Shown one piece after another: positions 28,072 to 38,400 of a stretch of DNA of 64,000 bases (its first letter is position 1; every line of letters starts with the position of its first letter). Source of the stretch: an uncultured Eubacterium sp. GTDB lineage: Bacteria > Bacillota > Clostridia > Lachnospirales > Lachnospiraceae. The notes beneath the pieces were generated by a model. That model was not told the origin of the DNA. It did no database searches and saw only the letters and a program-made list of their open reading frames with translations. Position numbers and translations under genes: made by a program. Where the stretch lies: assembly GCA_947088865.1 (NCBI GenBank), contig CAMUHY010000006.1, forward strand, positions 83,649 to 147,648. The letters are read 5' to 3'.

Positions 28072-30699
28072 ATGAGCGAATTTGGATTTAAAATAAGAAA
28101 TATTGAAGCAAGCACTCTATTTGAATATAATGCAGGTCTAAAAGAATACTATGAATATAAAGATGCCATGTTTGTCAATAGTCTGTTTAAAGAATTTTTA
28201 GAACAACATGGTCTTAAAGTATATAAGGATGATTTTACAAGGGATATTATATGTTTGGAATTTAATTATAGTACAAAATCTTTTCAACAAGAAATGGAAC
28301 ATCTTGTAAAACTTGCTAAACATACACAAGCCGAATTACGAAAATCAAAAATTAAACAAGAAAGAAATTCTATGGATGCCTTGCAAAACAAAATTGATAA
28401 AATTATTTATTTACTTTGTATGGCCAAAAAAAATCGCTGGAAATATGTATCTTTATCCAAAGAAGAACTGCGAAAAAAATTTTATAAAGATGGTGTCGAT
28501 GTGGAATATATCTCCAAAAATCAAAAGGGAGAAATTAAAAAAAGCGAAAAAATCCATTATAAAATGCTTTATCGAAGTACTGGAAAGGCAAAAAAAGGTT
28601 CTTGTATGTTTATTCGAGACAACTTATATGATAAATCGCTGCACTTTTTAAGAATGGGTATTCAACTGCCCAAAAAAAATGCCATGATTGTTGAAATAAG
28701 TGCATACTCTTCTCTTATATCCAGTGGAATTATTGATAAATTAAAGATACAGCCAAAAAATATTTTGATATTAAACGATATAGACCGATACTTTAAAACA
28801 AATGTAATAAGCGTGGAAATGAATGATAAAAGACAATGTATTGCAAACAAAATGGAACATTATCCGCTAAAAAATACTTTATTTGACGGACAAGCTCTTA
28901 TTGACAGCAGCATTTTTCCTAAAAATGCAAACGGTTATATTCTTTTAAGACAACACTTTTGCAAAATGGCGGCATTTAAAACCAATATTCAGCAATTTTA
29001 TAAAGACTATTTCGGCGCAAAGTATGAAACAGCAACCGTCACGGATATGTTTAGCAATAAACATTTTGTCAAAGATATTCAATTAGTCACCACAGACAAT
29101 GCAATGAAATGGCTAAAATTTAATGTTTCCTACGATTATTGGTGCAATTGGGTTGAAAAAAACGGCTGTTTATTTGGCATTGTAAAAACAGCCCATAAAA
29201 GCAAATTAGGTATGCAGCAAAAAATGAGCTATCAAATGGTTAATTCACTAGACAATACCATTATGGAAAATGTTATTGCAACCAGTGTAGAATATATTGA
29301 AAATCTAAAAAAAGAAGACTTGTTTTTTTTAGACTATCTTAAAAAAAATATCAATTTTTCAAACGATTATGAAGTATTACTATCTTTATGTGAATATAAT
29401 CCTGATTTTATAAACAGTACCTATTTTCGGCTAAGAAAGAAAAAAATTATAGAATCCATCATTTATAAATTTAGAACGGGTGAAATTATGCAGAATGCAG
29501 AAAACTTAACGGTGGTTGGCTCACCCTATGCCATGCTTTTATATTCTGCCTGCGGAAATCAAAATATCGTAGACAGCGACGATACATTTTGCTATGAACA
29601 AGGAGCGATTCAATGTTTTACGAATCGATTTTTTAATAATGAATATCTCGCTTTTTTTAGAAGTCCATTTAACAGCAAAAACAATTTAATGTATTTGCAT
29701 AATGTTTATAATGAAAAATTTGATAAATATTTTGACTTTGGAAAACAAATTATTGCTATTAATATGATAGGAACGGATGCACAAGACCGAAGCAACGGAA
29801 TGGATATGGATTCCGACTTTGGATATACCACCAATCAATCGGATATTGTTTCTTATGCAAAAGAATGCTACAAAAAATATCCTACCATTATCAATAATAT
29901 TCCAAAAGATAAAAATATTTATAATAATACGATGGACGATTTTGCTGAGATAGACCATATATTAGCAACGTCTCAGGCGGATATTGGCGAATCAAGCAAC
30001 CTTGCTCAACTGGCACAAAGCTATACCTATGCCTATAACGATACAAAATTTCAAGATTATGTTTGTATTTTAAGTGTTCTTGCCCAGATTGCTATTGATA
30101 ATTCCAAACGAAAATTTGATATTGATTTGACAAGAGAAATCGACCGAATAAAACAAGATATGAATATAAAAGAAAATGGTTATCCTATATTCTGGAAAAT
30201 CATTAAAAATGACTTAAACAGTAAAAAAATAAACAACGCTATAAAATGTCCTATGAATTACTTGACAGAATTTGAATTTAAAAAAGTGCGAAACATTAAA
30301 AAAGCCATTCCATTATCGGAATTTTTTATTAAACACCCACTAAAAACAAATCGAAAAACATGCAGGCGAATTGAGGAATTAATTGAAAAATATTCCTTAA
30401 AACTACTATATGAATTACAAATAAGTGAAGAATCCGACTATCAAAATTCATTATTGCTGAGAAACGATTTTGAATATTTGATATCGGAACTGCAACATGT
30501 AAGAATTTCTACAAATTATGTAGATATTATGTCGTACTTAATTGACAGAACGTTTATATTAACAGACGGCGTCCGCTTTAATAATAAGATAATTGGAACA
30601 AAACTAAACAAAAACAAACCGCTTTTAATGAAGGTTTTATATTCTGTCAATCAAAAAAGCTTTTTAGAATGTTTCAAAAAAAGTATACACCCTCAATAA
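28072..30699 (+). CDS. Large protein with RNA-polymerase-like DxDxD motif
   Basis: An 875-residue protein. The central segment LAFFRSPFNSKNN (about 527-539), then IIAINMIGTDAQDRSNG and DMDSDFGYTT (D578-M-D580-S-D582), follows the layout of single-subunit double-psi beta-barrel RNA polymerases (QDE-1-type RdRPs and phage YonO). In those proteins an R-x-P element precedes a G-x-DxDGD catalytic loop binding magnesium. Here the Gly of DGD is Ser. Other regions give no match by eye. It might transcribe phage-like genes or be a derived non-catalytic relative. It starts 1 base after the preceding stop. Identification rests on one motif and its spacing. Confidence 0.55.
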   Translation: MSEFGFKIRNIEASTLFEYNAGLKEYYEYKDAMFVNSLFKEFLEQHGLKVYKDDFTRDIICLEFNYSTKSFQQEMEHLVKLAKHTQAELRKSKIKQERNSMDALQNKIDKIIYLLCMAKKNRWKYVSLSKEELRKKFYKDGVDVEYISKNQKGEIKKSEKIHYKMLYRSTGKAKKGSCMFIRDNLYDKSLHFLRMGIQLPKKNAMIVEISAYSSLISSGIIDKLKIQPKNILILNDIDRYFKTNVISVEMNDKRQCIANKMEHYPLKNTLFDGQALIDSSIFPKNANGYILLRQHFCKMAAFKTNIQQFYKDYFGAKYETATVTDMFSNKHFVKDIQLVTTDNAMKWLKFNVSYDYWCNWVEKNGCLFGIVKTAHKSKLGMQQKMSYQMVNSLDNTIMENVIATSVEYIENLKKEDLFFLDYLKKNINFSNDYEVLLSLCEYNPDFINSTYFRLRKKKIIESIIYKFRTGEIMQNAENLTVVGSPYAMLLYSACGNQNIVDSDDTFCYEQGAIQCFTNRFFNNEYLAFFRSPFNSKNNLMYLHNVYNEKFDKYFDFGKQIIAINMIGTDAQDRSNGMDMDSDFGYTTNQSDIVSYAKECYKKYPTIINNIPKDKNIYNNTMDDFAEIDHILATSQADIGESSNLAQLAQSYTYAYNDTKFQDYVCILSVLAQIAIDNSKRKFDIDLTREIDRIKQDMNIKENGYPIFWKIIKNDLNSKKINNAIKCPMNYLTEFEFKKVRNIKKAIPLSEFFIKHPLKTNRKTCRRIEELIEKYSLKLLYELQISEESDYQNSLLLRNDFEYLISELQHVRISTNYVDIMSYLIDRTFILTDGVRFNNKIIGTKLNKNKPLLMKVLYSVNQKSFLECFKKSIHPQ

Positions 30700-30701
30700 T
30701 C

Positions 30702-30823
30702 TTATCCCTTTCAATCCTTATAAAATAAGGGGTTTCAGATATTTTAATAAGTCCATATATGAAGGGATAACAAAAACAATGAAAGGAGGTAAATCGATGC
30801 AACCCTTCAGATTTTTCATATAA
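30702..30823 (+). promoter_or_regulatory. Leader with hairpin and 8-codon ORF
   Basis: TTATCCCTT (30702-30710) and AAGGGATAA (30762-30770) can pair. Further on an optimal AAAGGAGGT is followed 6 bases later by ATG and an 8-codon ORF encoding MQPFRFFI (30797-30823). The ORF ends 31 bases before the next gene. It may be a leader peptide controlling the downstream genes, or the remnant of a gene start. Confidence 0.4.
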
Positions 30824-30854
30824 TTTTGTAATACTATAATAAACTATTAAATAA

Positions 30855-31724
30855 ATGAGTGGAATAAGTATGGTAAATGAAAAAAATTTATTACAAACCG
30901 ATAAAATTATAATTACACCAGATATTTGCATAAAAATCCCTACTGTCAGGGAAATTTTAGAAAATGAGATTTTATACTACAATATAACCTATGCCTTTAC
31001 TGCTACCCCATTTCAATGTATGGTACAACTTGATGATATAGGAATTGATTATACAACTATTGATGAATGGCAGCTTTTTATAGAAAATTTTTTATCCTAC
31101 TCTCGTTCTATAACAGAATTAAACCAAATCATTCCTACAATAAAACAACAAATAGAAAAAACAACTGACAAAAAGATTTTATTCAAAAAGGAACAAGAAT
31201 TAAATCGATACCAACAACTATTAGACAATTTTAATATATCTCTTGGCTATATATTTGACAATTTGCAGATAGAAGGGTTCCAGCTATGGCATGATAATGC
31301 CGCCAATGAAGAAGTACTATTCAACAGCAATACAGGTGTAAAAATAGATAGACAAACTTATTTACTAATTGCAGAATTTATAAGAAAAATAAATTTATAC
31401 AAATACGTAAAATACAAGCCTGGTAATGAAAACGCCAAAAAATATCTTATAGAAAAAGAACGACGACGACTAAAAAGAAATAAAAATCATAATGAACCTT
31501 ATTTAGAAAAATTCATTGTTTCTTTAGTAAATACTTCTGAGTTTCCTTATAACTATAAAGATTGTATGGATTTATCTATCTATCAATTTAATCAAAGTTT
31601 AAAACAAATACAACACAAAATAGATTTTGATAATACAATGATTGGCGTATATGCAGGTACAATTAGCGTAAAAGATATGGAAAATAAAGATTCCCTATCT
31701 TGGATTAACATGGAGCAAAATTAA
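30855..31724 (+). CDS. Tail-associated hypothetical protein
   Basis: A 289-residue protein (or 284 from the ATG at 30870) lacking a known motif. The N-terminus has IKIPTVREIL and FTATPFQCMVQLDDIGIDYTTIDEWQLF, a style seen in small phage proteins encoded just before the tail tube gene. A helical middle (about 90-135) and a lysine/arginine-rich segment (about 195-215, KERRRLKRNKNH) follow. It precedes the tail tube gene by 55 bases. It may be an assembly chaperone or connector; this is inferred from position only. Confidence 0.6.
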   Translation: MSGISMVNEKNLLQTDKIIITPDICIKIPTVREILENEILYYNITYAFTATPFQCMVQLDDIGIDYTTIDEWQLFIENFLSYSRSITELNQIIPTIKQQIEKTTDKKILFKKEQELNRYQQLLDNFNISLGYIFDNLQIEGFQLWHDNAANEEVLFNSNTGVKIDRQTYLLIAEFIRKINLYKYVKYKPGNENAKKYLIEKERRRLKRNKNHNEPYLEKFIVSLVNTSEFPYNYKDCMDLSIYQFNQSLKQIQHKIDFDNTMIGVYAGTISVKDMENKDSLSWINMEQN

Positions 31725-31779
31725 AGCTCAAAAATCGTTGCTTATACATAAAAAGCAACACAGAAATGGAGGATACTAT

Positions 31780-32565
31780 ATGAATATCGATAATTTTATT
31801 ATTAAATCTTTTGACCAATTTACTGGATTTAACCGTTCTACCGGCGAACTTGAAGTTGTTATGGACGAACTTAATGACTTTACATTTTCTCAAGAAGAAG
31901 AAAAACAGGATGTCACTGGTCGCGGCGGCAGAATTATTGGCTCAATCAAAAAGAACAAAAAAGTTACAGGAAAAGGCTCAAACGGTTATTTAACAGGTGG
32001 TGCTTTGGCCGCATTGATAGGCTGCGAGACAGAAGAAGGAAAACATTTCGTTAAATATACAGATACCATTCTTATCAAAAATAATTCTGGTTCTCTAAAT
32101 AAAAAGGCTGTTGGAACTACTGGAAATGAAATTGAAACGATTTATGTAAGAGATGTCAACAACTCTTATATTTCTGGCGGCAAAAGACTGACACAAGCTG
32201 CTGTTGAACCAAAAACTGGAGAATTTACATATAATCCTGAAACAAATGAAATCACATTATTTGCTGGTGATGTTCCTGATAATACAGAAGTTATCGCATT
32301 TTACTATACAGAAGTGGATGGAAAGAATTTCTCTAACGATGCTAATTCTTACAGCAAAGTTTTAAATGCCTTTATCGATGTAACTTGCAGCGATGCATGT
32401 GACAATCTCTTTCATGGTCAGTTTATTATTTCAAGAGCTGATTTCAGCGGTACATTTGATATTGCTGGCGGTTCCGATGCGCCAAAATTAAGCTTTGAAT
32501 TTACCAGCCTTCCTGATTCATGCTCTGGCAAAACAAAACTTTGGGATTTTATTGTATTTGATTAA
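31780..32565 (+). CDS. Major tail tube protein
   Basis: A 261-residue protein with the features of siphophage tail tube subunits: an all-beta composition, the basic segment TGRGGRIIGSIKKNKKVTGKG near residue 45, and an inserted beta-sandwich-like stretch (about 95-185) ending FYYTEVDG. It would polymerise into a tube. The start at 31780 is fixed by GGAGG 7 bases upstream; the frame extends to 31738 without support. The next genes, however, do not include a tape-measure gene. Family call rests on composition and position next to Dit/Tal genes. Confidence 0.7.
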   Translation: MNIDNFIIKSFDQFTGFNRSTGELEVVMDELNDFTFSQEEEKQDVTGRGGRIIGSIKKNKKVTGKGSNGYLTGGALAALIGCETEEGKHFVKYTDTILIKNNSGSLNKKAVGTTGNEIETIYVRDVNNSYISGGKRLTQAAVEPKTGEFTYNPETNEITLFAGDVPDNTEVIAFYYTEVDGKNFSNDANSYSKVLNAFIDVTCSDACDNLFHGQFIISRADFSGTFDIAGGSDAPKLSFEFTSLPDSCSGKTKLWDFIVFD

Positions 32566-32645
32566 TTCAATTTCTTACAATATATCCTATTTTTTAACAA
32601 GATAATAAGCTATTTGTATCAATTTTTCAAATAGTTTTAATTGCA

Positions 32646-32800
32646 GATGAGAAGCTGTAAATACAGCTTTCTCATCGCAATATCTTACAATCAAGCGGAT
32701 TTAAAAGTCAAATACTACGGAGCATGAAACTTGTACTGCGCAGCAAGCTGCGGGGTATTTGACCCTTGCGGCAGTCGCCAAATAGACATGCAAGCATGTC
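32646..32800. repeat. Cluster of intergenic palindromes
   Basis: Three hairpins follow each other: GATGAGA plus AGCTGT with its complement (32646-32676, one bulge); GTCAAATAC...GTATTTGAC (32707-32763) with a GC-richer interior; and GACATG...CATGTC (32785-32800). The block is less AT-rich than the surrounding phage-like genes. It may be an inserted repeat element plus a terminator. Confidence 0.55.
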
Positions 32801-32864
32801 TGCTTGGCTCGTTGCTCGCAGGAATAAAATTTCTTGTGCAAAAAATAAGAGAAATGGAAAAATT

Positions 32865-33047
32865 ATGGAAAAAAAGAAAATACCTTGCCGTGTATGCGGT
32901 CAACTGTTTGAACCTTGTGCTACCTGCCAATCCAATACAAATACATTTACATGGCGTCATTTTACATGTTCAAGAAAATGTGCAGCCAACTATATCAGCC
33001 AAGCTGCTCAATACCGTGAATCGCAAAAAACAAACAATATCAACTAA
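32865..33047 (+). CDS. 60-residue Cys-rich zinc-binding protein
   Basis: A small protein with paired cysteines: CRVC at 8-11, CATC about 18-21 and CSRKC about 34-38. These spacings suggest one or two zinc sites. The N-terminus MEKKKIPC and the FTWRH segment are reminiscent of small zinc proteins in phage genomes of Clostridia. The ribosome binding site is weak. It lies 9 bases before the cysteine desulfurase frame, so the two may be co-expressed; a Cys-rich partner of a cysteine-handling enzyme is notable but the link is speculative. Confidence 0.6.
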   Translation: MEKKKIPCRVCGQLFEPCATCQSNTNTFTWRHFTCSRKCAANYISQAAQYRESQKTNNIN

Positions 33048-33056
33048 AATAAGAAG

Positions 33057-34196
33057 GTGGAAACAATTACTATTTATTTAGACAATGCTGCAACAACACC
33101 ATTAACAGAAGAAGTAAAACAATATGTGATTAAACTTTTAGACCAGTTTGCAAATCCTTCTTCACTATATGAAGCAGGGCAATTGAATAGACAACTTATC
33201 AATCAAACACGAAAAACCATAGCTCAATTTATTCATGCCAATGAAAACGATATATTTTTCACACCATCAGGCTGTGCAAGCAATACTTTAGCTACACATA
33301 TTGTCACAAAAAATCATTTCATTGGTAATTATTATTACTCCCCCACTGCTCATAAGTCCATATTACATGCTATGGATTTTGTTCAATCGCTTGCATTTGA
33401 TTTAAAAGTAAACCTGGAAGGTTTTATAGATATTTCTTACCTTGATAATCTGCTGACCAAACATCAATTTCTTTCATCAACCCCGATTGTTATAACAGAA
33501 TATGCAAATTCTGAGATTGGAACAATTCAAGATGTAAAATCCATTGTAGATGTTACTCATAAACATCATGGCATTTGTGTCGTGGATTGTACAGGCTCTA
33601 TTCCCTCTATACCTGTTGATGTAAGGCAATTGCAAGCAGATATAATCACTTTTTCAGGGCATAAACTTCATGCTTTAAAAGGATGTGGTGTTTTATATAA
33701 AAAAGATTCCATTCAATTATCTCCGCTTATTTATGGTTCACAAGAACATGGCATTTGTGCGGGAACCGAAAATATTTTAGGAATCGCCTCTTTAGGAAAA
33801 GCATTGGAATATTACGACTATTCTTGTATTCAACCCTTTAACAGAAATTATGTGTGGAACTATATAAAATCTCATATTCCTGATACTTATTTAGTTGGAG
33901 CAACAATTGAATCAAACCATCGGCTGCCTAACAATCTATATATTTGTTTTAAAAATATTGATGGAGACTCCCTTATGATGCTGCTCGATTTAAAAGGAAT
34001 CCAAGTTTCTACGGGGTCTGCATGTGTCAGTAACGATTATACTCCATCTTCCACACTAACTGCAATTGGAATGGATAAACGAGATATTCACAGCTGCATC
34101 CGAATCAGCTTTAGCGGCAAAGAAACCATCCATGAACTAAATTTTATCTGTGAGACAATACACGAAGCAGTTGAAACATTAAGAACTCTATGTTAG
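33057..34196 (+). CDS. Cysteine desulfurase-like PLP enzyme (NifS/IscS type)
   Basis: A full-length class V aminotransferase of about 379 residues. YLDNAATTPL at the N-terminus, TPSGCASNTLATH, VDCTGSIPS, the PLP-lysine motif TFSGHKLHALKGCG and the C-terminal loop STGSACVSNDYTPSS (with the active-site Cys) are all present. The family removes sulfur from cysteine to form a persulfide for Fe-S clusters or tRNA thiolation. The start is unclear: GTG 33057 overlaps the AAGAAGG ribosome binding site, whereas AAGGTGG is ideally spaced for ATT at 33066. It is embedded between the tail tube and Dit genes, exactly where a tape-measure gene would be expected, with no SufU/IscU nearby. Confidence 0.9.
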   Translation: METITIYLDNAATTPLTEEVKQYVIKLLDQFANPSSLYEAGQLNRQLINQTRKTIAQFIHANENDIFFTPSGCASNTLATHIVTKNHFIGNYYYSPTAHKSILHAMDFVQSLAFDLKVNLEGFIDISYLDNLLTKHQFLSSTPIVITEYANSEIGTIQDVKSIVDVTHKHHGICVVDCTGSIPSIPVDVRQLQADIITFSGHKLHALKGCGVLYKKDSIQLSPLIYGSQEHGICAGTENILGIASLGKALEYYDYSCIQPFNRNYVWNYIKSHIPDTYLVGATIESNHRLPNNLYICFKNIDGDSLMMLLDLKGIQVSTGSACVSNDYTPSSTLTAIGMDKRDIHSCIRISFSGKETIHELNFICETIHEAVETLRTLC

Positions 34197-34211
34197 AAAG
34201 GAACACCATTT

Positions 34212-34604
34212 ATGAAACTAAAAATATATAATGTAATTAACATCTATACAACCATTAAGACATTAATTGAAAACGAAAATTTTAAGGATTCTGTTTTAAA
34301 ATTTAAGATGTTAGGACTTTTAAAATCTCTTGAAACACCAATGACGAATTACCAAACTATACAGTATGACACCATAAAGGAATTAGGAGCACCTGTATTC
34401 AATGATAATGGCGAAGAAACCGGCAATTATACCATTCCATCTGAAAACAAAGAAGCTGTTGAAAAATATATTCAAACAATGAATACACTGGGAGAAACGG
34501 AAATTGATATTCCATTAGACAAATTTAAAGCTTCTGTGATATTCAATAAAGGCATTGCAGCAGAACAATTAATTCACCTATATCCTATTATAGAAGAAGA
34601 TTAA
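34212..34604 (+). CDS. Small tail-module hypothetical protein
   Basis: A 130-residue acidic protein with predicted helices at both ends and no recognised domain. The N-terminus (MKLKIYNVINIYTTIKTLIENENFKDSVLKFKMLGLLKSL) resembles DUF1617-type phage proteins, which occur near tail genes of Gram-positive phages. It has an AGAAAGGA ribosome binding site and starts 15 bases after the cysteine desulfurase. It may be a tail assembly chaperone; the evidence is weak. Confidence 0.55.
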   Translation: MKLKIYNVINIYTTIKTLIENENFKDSVLKFKMLGLLKSLETPMTNYQTIQYDTIKELGAPVFNDNGEETGNYTIPSENKEAVEKYIQTMNTLGETEIDIPLDKFKASVIFNKGIAAEQLIHLYPIIEED

Positions 34605-34641
34605 TTTTCTATTTAAAAAATACCGAAAGGAATTTTGCCAA

Positions 34642-35433
34642 ATGAATGACTTTTTATATGATAATATATTAGGAAGTGATTTTGAATTAATACCTTGCCG
34701 CTTTGATTCTTCTGGTGGTATTGAAACGGTGGATATGGGTTCTCAAATGTCAAACAGCTTTGTAAAAATAGTTGGCACGGATGAACAAATCATTGTCAAT
34801 AAAGAGTACTCTTCCACCCTATCCATCAGCTTTCAAGTATGCAAAAGGAATTGCCGCGAAGGCTTTAAAGAAATAACACCCGATGAATACAGTAAAATAA
34901 ACCGATGGCTTAACCGAAAAGAAAGTCATCCATTAAAACTGCAAAAAGATGGCTATGAAAATCTCTATTTTCTTGGAACATTTAATGTCCAAGCATTAAA
35001 ATTAAATGACAAAATTTATGGATTAAATTTGACCTTTTTTAGTAATTACCCCTATGGTTTTTTAGACGAAATCACAGCCCATTATACAGGCAATCATTTT
35101 ACCCTATATGACCATAGCGACGAAGAAGGCGAACTGTTCCCTTTTGTTATCATTCAATGTTTAGAAGATGGCGATTTGCAGATTACAAACGATATGGACA
35201 ATGAATTGTTTATTTTAAAAAACTGCAAACAGCATGAAATACTCCATATTGACAATAAAAACCATCTGATTACTTCCTCTGATGAATCCCATAATCAAAA
35301 CTTATACAATGATTATAACTTTAACTATATTAAGATATGCAATCGTTATAACAACAGGACAAACAACTATTCTTCAAGTTTAAACATTGACATATCATTT
35401 CAATATTCTCCAATAAGAAAGGTTGGTGTTTAA
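34642..35433 (+). CDS. Distal tail (Dit) protein
   Basis: A 263-residue protein. The N-terminal barrel with an opening such as MNDFLYDNILGSDFELIP and the segment FLGTFNVQALKLNDKIYGLNLTFFSNYPYGF match distal tail proteins of siphophages, which form the hub linking the tube to the baseplate. The C-terminal galectin-like domain is present (about 150-263). The following Tal gene overlaps its 3' end by 11 bases, the usual Dit-Tal arrangement. The start follows CGAAAGGAA. Confidence 0.78.
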   Translation: MNDFLYDNILGSDFELIPCRFDSSGGIETVDMGSQMSNSFVKIVGTDEQIIVNKEYSSTLSISFQVCKRNCREGFKEITPDEYSKINRWLNRKESHPLKLQKDGYENLYFLGTFNVQALKLNDKIYGLNLTFFSNYPYGFLDEITAHYTGNHFTLYDHSDEEGELFPFVIIQCLEDGDLQITNDMDNELFILKNCKQHEILHIDNKNHLITSSDESHNQNLYNDYNFNYIKICNRYNNRTNNYSSSLNIDISFQYSPIRKVGV

Positions 35434-38400
35434 AATAGATGAGAAAACCATGTTTATACCTAAAATCAATATTAAAAATCTAATCCGTTTAAAAAATACC
35501 AAACAGCCACGAACATTACATATTATTTTAGGCAATAAAGCATTTCAAAAATATGGAGAAATCGACCCTATTTTCCATATTCAATTTCATTCCCAACTAA
35601 ACGGTGCCGATGATTTATCATTTACTGTATATAAAACAGTTGATGGAAAACCATGTAGGTTGTGGAATCAATTAGTTAATTTTCGACTGATATGGGTAAA
35701 AGAATACAATGAATGGTTCCAGATTAAAGTAGCCATTGATGACAGTGAACCCATTACCAAAAAAGTGATTACAGCGACTTCTTTATGCGAGGCGGAATTA
35801 AGTCAACGCTTACTCTCCATTGAAATTAATACACAGGAAGACATTGAACGAGCAGATTATATCAATCCAACCGTATTTTATAATCCCAATGAAACGGATT
35901 GTTCTTTATTACATCGTGTTTTAAAAGATAAATGCAAGGATTATACGATTCAATATGTGGATAAAACACTCTATACTGTTCAGCGTTCTTTTAGCGCCGA
36001 TAATGTGTCCGTCTATGACTTTCTAACAGGAACCGTTGCAGCCGAACTGGGCTGCTTATTTTTATTTGATACAAATAACCGAAGTATTTATATATATGAT
36101 ATGAAGACAACCTGTTTGGAATGTGGTTATCATAATGAGCAAGATTTTAAAATTTGTCCTGAATGTGGATGCAGCGCTGTTCATTTTCCTTATGGCAAGG
36201 ATACAAACATCCTGATTGATAAATCAACCATTGGCTCTAATATCAACCTTGAAGCAGACACCGATTCCATTAAAACTTGTTTTTATGTTACAGGCGGTGA
36301 TGACACCATCAATGCAACCTTAAAAAATATTAGTCCCAATGGAACGAATCAAATTTTATATTTTAATGAAGATATTAAATCGGATATGCCTAAAGAATTA
36401 GTAGATTGTTTAAATGCTTATCAAAATCTATCCAATCATTATGAACAAGAAGAAATTTACAATTTATCTTCATTGCCAATAAACAGATATAATCAAATTA
36501 TAACAGTCCTTAATAAGCTTTATCCATCAAAAAAATGGGCGTATTTAGAAACTTCTTATACCGGTTTTGCTAATTTAACCAATGCTTTATATAATGCACT
36601 CGACTTAAAAATGTATCTTGAAAACAGCATGATGCCTACATGGGAACTTGAAAACACAAAAGCCAGCGATCAATTAGCACTTCTTACCGATTTGGCACTC
36701 TCTCCTGTCTGTGTACTTGATATTGATACGGTTTCTAAGTATACGGTCAATAATGCCGTTTTAGCAATGGCTAAATGTATTATTGACACCAGCATATATA
36801 AAATAGAAACATTTGATTATGATTATAACCTTAATGCAAAACAATGGACAGGTAAATTTAGAATACAATCTTATACCAATGAAAGCGATACAGCAGAAAG
36901 CCCTGAGTCCATTCCCATTACAATTAGTGATGACTCCACAGACTATATTCGTCAAAAAATTAAGCGGGCGATACATCGGCTTGACAACAATCAAATTCAA
37001 GATATTTATGACATTGATAATGAGGATAAATTTAAAGAAGAATTAAACCGATATGGCAAAAGCAGTTTAACTATTTTTAGCGAGGCTATTCAAACGGTTC
37101 TTGATATTTTACAGGAAGAAAACTGTTCCTCTATCACTTCTCAATTTTATAATGACCTTTATAAGCCATATTACGAGAAAAAAATATATATTGATACGGA
37201 ATTAAAAGAGCGAGAAGAGGAAATTCAAACAGTAGAAACAGTATTTGATTCCATACAAACAATCCTTTCTACTGTTCACAACACTTTAAATTTTCATCAA
37301 TATGTAGGTGATGATTTATGGAAGCTGCTGTTATCTTATATGAGGGAGGATAACTACACCAATGAAAATTATATTTCGGACGGACTTTCCAATGCACAAA
37401 TCATTCAAAAATGTGAGGAATTAAAAGAAGTCGCCAAAAAAGAGTTAAGAAAATCGGGCAATCAACAATATAGCATTTCAGAGACGCTTACCAATCTTTT
37501 ACTGATAAAAAATGAACAAGGCGATTGTATATTTGAGCCTATTCTTGATGATTTTTGTCTAGGAAATTTTATTCGCACCAAAATTGACGGGCAAATATAT
37601 AAAATGAGACTAATTGATATTAATATTGATTATGATAATCTGGATACCTTATCCGTTACTTTTTCGGATATAACCAAAGGAACCAATTGTCTATCCGACC
37701 GATTATCCCATACGATTGCTCAAGTGTCCTCTATGTCAACCTCTTATTCTACTGTTAAAAAGCAGGCAGAGCAAGGGCAACAAGCCAATTACTCCATAGA
37801 CAAACTACGAACAGACGGTTTAAATTCTGCCCAATTTAATGTATTTAATACACATTCAACCATTGAAATGGATGAACATGGCTTATTGTCTCGCGGATAT
37901 GATGATGTAAACAATTTCTATTCGGACGAACAACTGCGAATCAACAATTCCAATATAATTATGACAAAAGACAACTGGCGTACAACCATTCTTGCAATCG
38001 GCAAACAAACCTATACGTTAAATAATCAAACATATACTATTTATGGAGTTAATGCGGACACCGTTCTTGCTGGACAGATTATATCCGGTGATATTTATTC
38101 TTCAAACTTTACAACAAACGAAAAAGGAGATTTAACCGAAGGAATCCATATTGATTTAACGAAAGGACGGCTTGATTCTGTGGGAATATATATGGATTTT
38201 AAGAATGGTTCTTTTTCTTTTGCTGATGGAAAAATTGTATATAAGAATAATCATTTAACTTTTTCTAATGTAACGATTAATTGGGAACATACCAATTCAC
38301 CTTCTATATCCGATATTGATAATTTAGATTCCAACCTTACAATATTAAATAGTGTAAAAGAAGCATTACATTTTACAACAACAATTGATGAAAATTCCAT

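Noticed and set aside
32731-33081. 116-codon ORF overlapping the Cys-rich mini-gene
   Set aside because: Out-of-frame shadow crossing the palindrome cluster; the Cys-rich frame has the better composition and motif.
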